A stretch of 10,642 nucleotides of DNA from the NCBI GenBank assembly GCA_005884745.1, contig VAZU01000192.1, positions 1 through 10,642 on the forward strand, given 5' to 3'. Within the stretch, counting starts at the first letter, position 1. Every line of letters begins with the position of its first letter. Under the pieces are notes generated by a model that did not search any database, was not told the origin of the DNA, and saw nothing but the letters and a program-made list of their open reading frames with translations. A program made the translations under genes and the position numbers. This document shows positions 4,538 to 10,642 of this stretch, in pieces. The DNA is from Alphaproteobacteria bacterium (GTDB taxonomy: Bacteria > Pseudomonadota > Alphaproteobacteria > Rhizobiales > Xanthobacteraceae).

Positions 4538-7340
4538 AGCTCAATGCGTGTTCGGCAGCGGCGTCGAGCGCGGCCAACCCGGCGCTGACGTCTTCCACGA
4601 TATGCGCGCGCAGCACGCGGCGGCCGCGTTCGGCGAGGACGCGAAAGTCCCCGCGCGCCTGCGCGGCCTTGACTACGCCGAAGGTCGCCTTGCGGCCGGG
4701 AATCTCCAGGTCGAGCGCGTCCTCGCAGGTGACCTGCAGGAATACCCCGGTGTTCGGCCCGCCCTTGTAGGCCTGACCGGTCGAATGCAGGAAGCGCGGC
4801 CCGAATTCCACGCAGGTCGCGATATGCTTGCGGTCGCGGATCGCAGTGCGCAGCCGCTGCAGCGATTCCAGATGCGCGTCGTTGCGCTCGATGTAGGCGA
4901 GCACGGCGAAATAATCGCCGGCGCGGATGCGGGCGAAATGCGCGCTGAGCCAGCTCTTGAGCGTGTTGCCCGCGCCGGCAGCTTTCAGCGCCCGGGCATT
5001 GGCGTCATCGGTGAACAGCGCGATGCCGTTGTCCTTGAATATCGCGCTCTCGGCCGGAAGCGATCCGGCTTTTTCGTAGGCTTCGGTCAGCGCGCGGGTG
5101 GCGACCTTGCTCGCCTCGACGTCGGGCTGGTCGAACGGATTGATCCCGATCACGGCGCCGACAACCGCCGTCGCGATCTCCCAGCGGAAGAATTCCTGCC
5201 CGAGCAGCTCGGCGTCCTGCATGCTCAGGTGCACCAACGGCTGCCCGGCTTCCTGCAGCGCCTGCATCGCGCGATCCTGCGCGGCGTCGGGTTTGTGTGG
5301 ATCGCGCAGATAGACGAACACCCGGTCGGAGCCGTACACGGCAGGCTCGCCCAGGGGCTCGGCATCGATCGGGATCAGTCCCTTGCCGTTCTTGCCGGTG
5401 GATTCTGCCAGCAGCTGCTCCGCCCAGGCACCGAAATCCCCGATCGAGGGCGAGGCCACGATCGTTACCTTGTCGCGCCCGCGGCGAGCCAGCACGCCGA
5501 GCGCGAGCCCGAGCCGCACGCCGGGATTCTCCGCGGGCGGAACGTCGCCGCCGCAGGCGCGCCCCATGGCGCGGGCGCGTTCGAGAAAAACCCGCACGTC
5601 GTGGCCGCTCGCCGCGAGCGGCACCATGCCGAAATTCGACAGCACCGAATAGCGCCCGCCGATGCCGGGCACGCCGGGAAAAATCCGGCGGAAGCCTTTT
5701 TGCTCCGCGACCTTTTGCAGGCGCGAGCCCGGATCGGTGACGGCCGCGAAATGCTTGCCGGCCTGCCGCTCGCCGACGAGCGCTACGACCCGCGACCAGA
5801 AATAATCGCCGGCGCGGATGCGGGCGAAATGCGCGCTGAGCCAGCTCTTGAGCGTGTTGCCCGCGCCGGCAGCTTTCAGCGCCCGGGCATTGGCGTCGGC
5901 AGCCGAGCCCAGCGATTGCGCCAGCACTTCGGGGCCTAGACTCGATCCCCCCATGCCGAGCAGCACGACATCGCGAAAATTTTCCGCGCGAATTTCCCGG
6001 GCGAAGGAAGTCAAGGGATCAAGACGGCCGAGCCCATCATCGACGATGTCGAGCCAGTCGAGCCAGTTGCTCTCGTCGTGTCCGGTCCACAGCTTGGCGT
6101 CCTTGCCCCAGAGCCGGCGCACCTTGCCTTCGACCCGCCAGACCTCCTGCGCCTCGCCGAGCTCGCGATCCGGCTCGTCACCGTGCAAGATCGCCTGGTC
6201 GTCGAGCTTTGGCCCGAGGTTGCGGCGGCGCTTGGCGGCCAACGCCCCGAGCAGCTGATCGAAGGCATCCGCGAACAGCCGCACGCCGTCGGCCACGAGC
6301 CGCGCCGTGATCGCATCGAGCGAAATGCCGGCGCGACCGAGATTGGCCAGCGTCGCTTCGGCTCGGTCGACGTCTTCAATGAGTCGGTCGCGCACGCGGC
6401 CATGGTCGCGAAAAGCGTCCATGGTCTTGGGCGGCATGGTGTTCACGGTATCGGGGCCAATCAGCTCTTCGACATAAAGGACGTCGCGGTATTCCGGGCT
6501 CTTGGTCCCCGTGCTCGCCCACAACAGCCGCTGGGTGCGAGCGCCCCGCTGCGCGAGCTTCTCCCAGCGCGGGCCGGCGAACCGGCGCAGGTAGCGTCGG
6601 TACGCCAGCTTCGCGTTGGCGATCGCCACTTTGCCGCGGAGGCCGGCGAGCGCCGCGCGCGCAGTCGGATCCTTGGTTTGCTCGAGCCGCTCGGCGATCG
6701 CTTGGTCGACGGCCGTATCGATCCGGCTGACGAAGAAGCTCGCGACGCTGGCCATGCGGTCGAGCGGCCGGCCGGCGGCCGCGAGCCGTTCGAGCCCGCC
6801 CAGATAGGCCTCGATCACCTGTTCATAGATCTGCTGAGAGAACAGCAGCGTGATATTGACGTTGATGCCCTCGCCGATCAGCGCACGGATCGCCGGAATG
6901 CCCGCCTCGGTCCCCGGCACCTTGATCATCAGGTTGTCGCGGCCGACCGCCTGCCACAACCGCCGCGCCTCGGTGATGGTCGCCGCGGTGTCCATGGCGA
7001 TATAGGGCGAGACTTCCAGGCTGACGAAGCCGTCGCGACCGGAATTCGCGTCGTAGACCGGGCGGAGAATGTCGGCGGCGCGGTGGATGTCGGCGATCGC
7101 GAGCCGCTCGTAGATGGGGCTCACGGGCGGGTCGTCGTCCGCAATCGCGCGTTCGATGTCGGCGTCGTAGGCCCGGGACTCGACGATTGCCTTTTCGAAG
7201 ATCGAGGGATTGGCGGTGACCCCGCTGACCGCATCCTCGCGGACCAGCCGCTCGAGGCCTCCATTGGCGAGAAAATCGCGGGACAGGAAATCGAGCCACA
7301 CCGACTGGCCGTGCTCGCTCAGCGCCTGCAACGGATTCAT
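4536..7340 (-). CDS. tal-pgi: Bifunctional transaldolase / glucose-6-phosphate isomerase, with internal segment replacement
   Basis: The 934-residue protein fuses a transaldolase (about 1-370) to a glucose-6-phosphate isomerase (about 390-934), joining carbon shuffling with return of fructose-6-phosphate to glucose-6-phosphate. The transaldolase half has SGVTANPSIFEKAI (39-52), the Schiff-base lysine Lys140 in NLMIKVPGT, GINVNITLLFS (158-168), SFFVSRID (201-208) and LWASTGTKSPEYRDVLYVEELIG (273-295). The isomerase half has LLGMGGSSLGPEVLA (460-474), VTDPGS (534-539), GGRYSVLSNFG (561-571), LLAESTGKNGKG (643-654) with Glu645, and HSTGQAYKGG (852-861) with Lys859. Residues 482-514 exactly duplicate 779-811 and occupy the place where about 50 residues with the SSKSGST phosphate-binding motif should be. 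As written, the isomerase would be inactive. The ATG at 7340 overlaps the tkt stop (ATGA) and has GGAAG five bases upstream. An in-frame ATG at 7352 is less well placed. The replacement keeps the frame, so annotation tools would not flag it. Confidence 0.93.
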   Translation of the reverse strand: MNPLQALSEHGQSVWLDFLSRDFLANGGLERLVREDAVSGVTANPSIFEKAIVESRAYDADIERAIADDDPPVSPIYERLAIADIHRAADILRPVYDANSGRDGFVSLEVSPYIAMDTAATITEARRLWQAVGRDNLMIKVPGTEAGIPAIRALIGEGINVNITLLFSQQIYEQVIEAYLGGLERLAAAGRPLDRMASVASFFVSRIDTAVDQAIAERLEQTKDPTARAALAGLRGKVAIANAKLAYRRYLRRFAGPRWEKLAQRGARTQRLLWASTGTKSPEYRDVLYVEELIGPDTVNTMPPKTMDAFRDHGRVRDRLIEDVDRAEATLANLGRAGISLDAITARLVADGVRLFADAFDQLLGALAAKRRRNLGPKLDDQAILHGDEPDRELGEAQEVWRVEGKVRRLWGKDAKLWTGHDESNWLDWLDIVDDGLGRLDPLTSFAREIRAENFRDVVLLGMGGSSLGPEVLAQSLGSAADANARALKAAGAGNTLKSWLSAHFARIRAGDYFWSRVVALVGERQAGKHFAAVTDPGSRLQKVAEQKGFRRIFPGVPGIGGRYSVLSNFGMVPLAASGHDVRVFLERARAMGRACGGDVPPAENPGVRLGLALGVLARRGRDKVTIVASPSIGDFGAWAEQLLAESTGKNGKGLIPIDAEPLGEPAVYGSDRVFVYLRDPHKPDAAQDRAMQALQEAGQPLVHLSMQDAELLGQEFFRWEIATAVVGAVIGINPFDQPDVEASKVATRALTEAYEKAGSLPAESAIFKDNGIALFTDDANARALKAAGAGNTLKSWLSAHFARIRAGDYFAVLAYIERNDAHLESLQRLRTAIRDRKHIATCVEFGPRFLHSTGQAYKGGPNTGVFLQVTCEDALDLEIPGRKATFGVVKAAQARGDFRVLAERGRRVLRAHIVEDVSAGLAALDAAAEHALS
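4908..5006 (-). repeat. Native copy of a 99-base direct repeat within the pgi domain
   Basis: Identical to 5799-5897, offset by 891 bases. It encodes residues 779-811 of the fusion protein (DANARALKAAGAGN through RIRAGDYF). Its flanks (ALFTD before, AVLAYIERN after) continue the normal isomerase C-terminal domain, where GDYFAxLAY is typical. This is therefore the source copy. Confidence 0.95.
5799..5897 (-). repeat. Misplaced copy of the 99-base direct repeat, replacing the pgi SSKSGST region
   Basis: Exact copy of 4908-5006, in frame, encoding residues 482-514. The left context (LGMGGSSLGPEVLAQSLGSA) and right context (WSRVVALVGERQAGKHFAAVTDPGS) are normal isomerase. The expected intervening stretch, with the LDSTDP and SSKSGST motifs, is gone. 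The edges fall at short sequences that the native region could plausibly share with the copy: GACGCC at one end and TATTTC at the other. Confidence 0.93.
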
Positions 7341-9378
7341 GCCGTCTTCCATTTCGAAACCTGGGCCTTGGCCGCCGCCGCGATCTTCTCCGGAGTAAAG
7401 CCGAACTCCCTCATCAGATCTTTTGCCGGCGCCGAGGCACCGAAGCCGTGCATGCCGATGTTGGCACCTTCCGGCCCGGCGTAACGTTCCCACCCCAGCG
7501 TGGCGGCGGCCTCGACCGACACGCGCGCCTTGATCGCAGCCGGCAATACGCTGTCGCGATAGGCTTCGTCCTGCTCCGCGAACAGCTCCCAACACGGAAG
7601 GCTGACCACGCGGGCGGCAAGCCCCTGCGATTCGAGCATGTCCTGGGCGGCGATGCACAGCGGCACTTCGCTTCCCGTGGCGATCAGGATCACGTCGGGT
7701 TTTTGGCCCGGAGCCTCCGACAATATGTAGCCCCCGCGCGCCAGTCCCGATGCCGGCGCATAGCGGCTGCGGTCGAGCGTCGGCAGCGCCTGCCGGGTCA
7801 GCACCAGGCAGGCAGGGCGGTGCTTCAAGCCCACGATCACCCGCCAGGCCTCGACCACTTCATTGGCATCGGCGGGGCGGAACGTGACCAGCCCCGGAAT
7901 CGCGCGCAATCCGGCCAGCTGCTCGATCGGCTGATGCGTCGGCCCGTCTTCGCCCAGTCCGATCGAATCGTGGGTGAAGACATAAATCACCGGCAGCCGC
8001 ATCAGCGCCGCGAGCCGGATCGAGGCCTTCATATAGTCGGAAAAGATCAGGAAGCTGGCGCCGTACGGCCGCAGCCGGCTGACCGCAAGCCCGCTCAGGA
8101 TGGCCCCCATCCCATGCTCGCGAATGCCGAAATGCAAATTGCGCCCGGGTTTTCCCGGGGCGAAATCGCCGGCGCCCTCGAAGGTCAATAGCGTTTTCGT
8201 CGAGGGGCTGAGATCGCCGGCGCCGCCGAGGAGCCACGGATAGCGCTTGGCGATGGCGTTGAGCACCTTGCTGCCGGATTCCCGTGTGGCCTGGCCCTTG
8301 GCATCGGCCGGGAAGGAGGGAAGCTCGGCATCCCAGCCGTCCGGCAAATCGCCGCGCTCGATGCTCTGCAGACGCGCGGCGAGGTCGGGATAGCGGGTTC
8401 GATAGCTCTCGAACAGCCGGTTCCAGGCTTGCCGCGCCTGCTTGCCGCGCTCGCCGATGCCGCGGCGGAACTGCTCGTATACGCCGTCCGGAACCAGGAA
8501 ATGCGCGTCCTCGGGCCAGCCGTAGTTGCGCTTGGCGAGCCTCACTTCCTCTTCTCCCAGCGCCTCGCCGTGCGCAGCAGCGGTGTCCTGCTTGTGCGGC
8601 GCGCCGTAACCGATGTGACTGTCGACGATGATCAGGGTCGGACGGTCGTGCTCCGACTGAAACATGGCCAGCGCCTGCTCGACGCTCAGGGTGTCGTTGG
8701 CGTCGGGAACGTGAAATACCGCCCAGCCATAGCCGTGGAACCGCATGCCGACGTCCTCGCTGAACGCCAGCGCGGTATTGCCTTCGATGGTGATATGATT
8801 GTTGTCGTAGATCCAGCACAGATTCGACAGCTTGAGATGGCCGGCGATCGAGGCCGCCTCGCTCGCCACACCCTCCATCAGATCGCCGTCGCTGCAGAAG
8901 GTATAGACGGTGTAATCGATCAGCGGAAATTCCGGTTGGTTGAACTGCGCCGCCAGCCAGCGTTGCGCCATCGCCATGCCCACGCTGTTGCCGCAGCCTT
9001 GGCCCAGCGGCCCGGTCGTGGTCTCGACGCCGGCGGTGTGGCCGTATTCGGGATGACCGGGGCAGCGGCTGCCGAGCTGCCGGAACGCCTTGATGTCGTC
9101 GAGCGTGACGGCGGGCCGGCCGCTCTCGTCTTTGACCCGAGCGAGATGCAGGAGCGCATAGAGCAGCATCGAGGCGTGGCCGTTCGAGAGCACGAAGCGG
9201 TCGCGGTTCAGCCAATGCGGATCATCGGCGTTCCCGGGTGGCCGGACTTCGCCTTCTCGACCGCATCCATCGCCAGCGTGCGGATGGTGTTGACGGCGAG
9301 CCGATCGAGGCTGTGCCGTTCGGCCGCACCCTGCGGCGCGGTGCGCGGCGCGTAGCCCGTCGAGATATTGCTGTTCAT
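7337..9378 (-). CDS. tkt: Transketolase, with an N-terminal internal deletion and frameshift
   Basis: Transketolase moves two-carbon units between ketoses and aldoses using thiamine diphosphate. From the ATG at 9378 the first frame gives MNSNISTG...AVNTIRTLAMDAVEKAKSGHPGTPM, the canonical N-terminus. It then hits a stop at about 9208 after MIRIG. A second frame takes over at about 9230 with DDPHWLNRDRFVLSNGHASMLLY and runs to the stop at 7337. It has GHPEYGHTAGVETTTGPLGQG, the thiamine-diphosphate motif CSDGDLMEG...YDNNHITIEG, FGIREHGMGAI with the catalytic Glu, and DSIGLGEDGPTHQPIEQLAGLR. The roughly 18-19 residues normally between GTPM and DDPHW (ALAPVAYTLWQ-like) are missing. The junction lies in CGCCGATG at 9223-9230. 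AGGGAAG eight bases upstream of 9378 supports that start; an upstream in-frame ATG at 9408 is less likely. The stop overlaps the next gene as ATGA. As written the gene is broken, but the deletion may be an assembly fault. Confidence 0.93.
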
Positions 9379-9550
9379 CGGCAATGCTTCCCTGATGCTT
9401 CTCGCCATTTGTCGGCGGCGCGGGGCGGAGAAGCACCCCTGCCATAAACCCAAGGATCGGACCAAAAGTTCCGAGGCCTCATGGCCGTAGCCGCCGGGCC
9501 GCGGTTCTCGGCGACCGATACGTCGCCCGGCCGTGCCGGCTGTGACAAAC
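9379..9550. other. Intergenic region upstream of the tkt-led operon
   Basis: These 172 bases separate the thioesterase stop from the tkt start and form the largest gap in the window. It is the natural place for the operon's promoter. I see no convincing -35/-10 pair: TTTATG (9448-9443, minus strand) is -10-like but lacks a good partner at normal spacing. A 5-base stem with a 3-base loop (9527-9539) has no following T-run, so I do not call a terminator. The tkt ribosome site AGGGAAG lies at 9393-9387. Confidence 0.5.
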
Positions 9551-9958
9551 TCATCTTTTCACGTGCCGCGGTCGGCCTTTCTCGTCGATGGCGACGTAGG
9601 TGAAATTGCCTTGCGTTACCAGGATGCGGTCGGTCTGGTTGCGCGGATGACCCAGGCCTCGACCCGCACCGTGATGGAGGTTGTGCCGGTCCGGATCAGG
9701 CCGGCATAGACGCACACCACGTCGCCGACGTAGACCGGCTTGCGGAACGTCATGGCGTCGACCGCGATGGTCACGCAGCGGCCTTGCGATTTTCGAGGCG
9801 AAGATGCCGCCGGCGACGTCCATCTGGCCGAGCACCCAGCCGCCGAAGATATCGCCGTTCTGATTGGTGTCGGCCGGCATCGCCAGCGTGCGGATGGAAA
9901 GCTCGCCGCGCGGCTCCGGTGCTGCGGCCTCGGTGCGGGCGTCTTCGGTTTGCGCCAT
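9551..9958 (-). CDS. Acyl-CoA thioesterase, hot-dog fold (YciA/BACH type), with two compensating frameshifts
   Basis: Enzymes of this family hydrolyse acyl-CoA thioesters in the cytoplasm. From the ATG at 9958 (GAGGGA seven bases upstream) the frame reads IRTLAMPADTNQNGDIFGGWVLGQMDVAGGIFASKIA, the family signature, with a catalytic-type Asp in the QMDVAGG block. At about 9780-9786 the family sequence moves to another frame: GRCVTIAVDAMTFRKPVYVGDVV followed by TGTTSITVRVEAWVIR. At about 9641-9643 it returns to the first frame (NQTDRILVTQGNFTYVAIDEKGRPRHVKR, stop at 9551). Adding two bases at the first site and one at the second would give an uninterrupted protein of about 136 residues, the normal size. 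The first frame stays open throughout, so a caller would report an intact 135-residue protein whose middle 46 or so residues are nonsense. It lies 36 bases after the VOC gene and may share its transcript. Its substrate is not readable. Confidence 0.87.
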   Translation of the reverse strand: MAQTEDARTEAAAPEPRGELSIRTLAMPADTNQNGDIFGGWVLGQMDVAGGIFASKIARPLRDHRGRRHDVPQAGLRRRRGVRLCRPDPDRHNLHHGAGRGLGHPRNQTDRILVTQGNFTYVAIDEKGRPRHVKR

Positions 9959-9994
9959 GGCAAGATCCCTCGATGCAGGACGTCGGCAGCAGTC

Positions 9995-10567
9995 TCAGAG
10001 GTCGCGCACCTCGCCGCCGTCGCGATCCTCCGCCCTCGGCTGGGCGGGCGCTTCACGCAACAGGTCGTCGAGATCGAGCCGGCGGGTGATCATGTCGAGC
10101 TTGCCGTGCGGCGTGCGCGGCCAAAGCTGCTGCGGCCGGTCGCAATAGAGCTCGACGCCGTTCTGGTCGGGGTCGCGCAGATAGAGCGCCTCGCTCACGC
10201 CATGGTCGGAAGCGCCGTCGAGCGCAATGCCGGCCGCAATGAGACGGCAGAGCGCGTCCGCCAGCGCACCGCGCGTCGGATAGAGGATCGCGAGATGATA
10301 GAGCCCGGTGGTCCCGGGCGGCGGCGGCGATCCGCCCAGACTCTCCCAGGTGTTGAGCGCGATGTGATGATGATAGCCGCCGGCCGAGACGAAGGCGGCG
10401 CCGGGTCGCCGCTGGGTGAGCTCGAAGCCCAGCACGCCGCAATAGAATTTCAGCGCCCGCTCGAGATCGGCGACTTTGAGATGCACGTGGCCGATCCTGA
10501 CCCCGCGATCGATCGGCCGCGGGGTCAGGGTTTCGCGGGATTTCGCCATCTGCCCGGAACTGCTCAT
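9995..10567 (-). CDS. VOC-fold (glyoxalase/extradiol dioxygenase superfamily) protein
   Basis: This 190-residue protein has one clear vicinal-oxygen-chelate domain of two beta-alpha-beta-beta-beta modules. The first holds IGHVHLKVADLERALKFY and VLGFEL (25-50), the second GLYHLAIL (88-95) and YLRDPDQNGVELYCDRP (129-145). His27, His91 and Glu139 sit where the three metal ligands of the superfamily are expected. The GGYHHHIALNTW block (63-74) followed by a proline-rich loop is typical of a CatE-like subgroup usually annotated as catechol-2,3-dioxygenase-like. The reaction is not established for most members, so I would not claim ring cleavage. The C-terminal 30 residues are charged and outside the domain. 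The start at 10567 has an excellent AGGAGGC ribosome site five bases upstream. It lies upstream of, and may be cotranscribed with, the thioesterase, with no obvious link to the pentose phosphate genes. Confidence 0.86.
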   Translation of the reverse strand: MSSSGQMAKSRETLTPRPIDRGVRIGHVHLKVADLERALKFYCGVLGFELTQRRPGAAFVSAGGYHHHIALNTWESLGGSPPPPGTTGLYHLAILYPTRGALADALCRLIAAGIALDGASDHGVSEALYLRDPDQNGVELYCDRPQQLWPRTPHGKLDMITRRLDLDDLLREAPAQPRAEDRDGGEVRDL

Positions 10568-10572
10568 GATGC

Positions 10573-10579
10573 GCCTCCT
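10573..10579 (-). promoter_or_regulatory. Ribosome binding site for the VOC gene
   Basis: AGGAGGC on the minus strand, five bases before the ATG at 10567. This is the best Shine-Dalgarno match in the window and settles the start. An in-frame Met seven codons in has no comparable site. The remaining bases to the right edge (10580-10642) show no gene or clear promoter. Confidence 0.75.
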
Positions 10580-10642
10580 GGTCTCGGCCCCAATCTATGG
10601 CGGGCGGGGCGCTTGCGCCATCACGCCGCATGCGATGGGCGC

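Noticed and set aside
3570..5939. A long open frame (789 codons) on the plus strand opposite gnd and the pgi domain
   Set aside because: It is the antisense shadow of two well-supported genes in GC-rich DNA, where stops are rare. It has no recognisable domain, and its internal protein repeat simply reflects the 99-base DNA duplication.
9527..9539. Small hairpin (CCGGC, 3-base loop, GCCGG) downstream of the thioesterase stop as a terminator
   Set aside because: The stem is only 5 bases and no T-run follows on the minus strand.
9268..9897. Identical 20-base stretch at 9268-9287 and 9878-9897, in tkt and in the thioesterase
   Set aside because: It encodes IRTLAM in the same frame in both genes, and both families naturally carry this peptide near the N-terminus. 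Coincidence with shared codon choice explains it, and both contexts are native.

Overview
The window is GC-rich bacterial DNA. Every recognisable gene lies on the minus strand, so the text below runs in transcription order, from high to low coordinates. The genes, the fused transaldolase/glucose-6-phosphate isomerase and the short 6-phosphogluconate dehydrogenase suggest a proteobacterium, most likely an alphaproteobacterium of the Hyphomicrobiales type. That placement is inferred from family resemblance, not from a marker gene.

Layout: a VOC-fold dioxygenase-like protein (10567-9995) and a hot-dog acyl-CoA thioesterase (9958-9551) come first. After a 172-base gap follows a tightly packed sugar-phosphate operon: transketolase (9378-7337), bifunctional transaldolase/glucose-6-phosphate isomerase (7340-4536), short-form 6-phosphogluconate dehydrogenase (4523-3546), glucose-6-phosphate dehydrogenase (3543-2014), a Cof-type HAD hydrolase (2002-1136), 6-phosphogluconolactonase (1139 to about 489) and the C-terminal part of a gluconokinase that runs off the left edge (about 299-1). 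Junctions in the operon are ATGA overlaps or gaps of 2 to 12 bases, so a single transcript is likely.

Together these genes cover the oxidative branch (zwf, pgl, gnd) and the carbon-shuffling branch (tkt, tal) of the pentose phosphate pathway, recycling to glucose-6-phosphate (pgi), and gluconate entry (gntK). The HAD phosphatase is the one unassigned member.

The biology is conventional, but the sequence is not clean. Four places break expected family structure. (1) A 199-base piece of the HAD gene is repeated in inverted orientation (290-488 versus 1232-1430), where the 3' end of pgl and the 5' end of gntK should be. (2) A 99-base piece of the pgi domain is repeated in direct orientation (4908-5006 versus 5799-5897) and replaces the stretch that should carry the SSKSGST sugar-phosphate motif. 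(3) About 18-19 codons are missing from the N-terminal part of tkt at 9223-9230, with a frameshift. (4) The thioesterase carries two compensating frameshifts. Cases 1 to 3 have junctions at short shared sequences. Several lesions in adjacent central-metabolism genes point to assembly gap-filling or amplification chimeras rather than a new biological system, although read data would be needed to settle this. I found no RNA gene, mobile element, CRISPR array or previously undescribed system.
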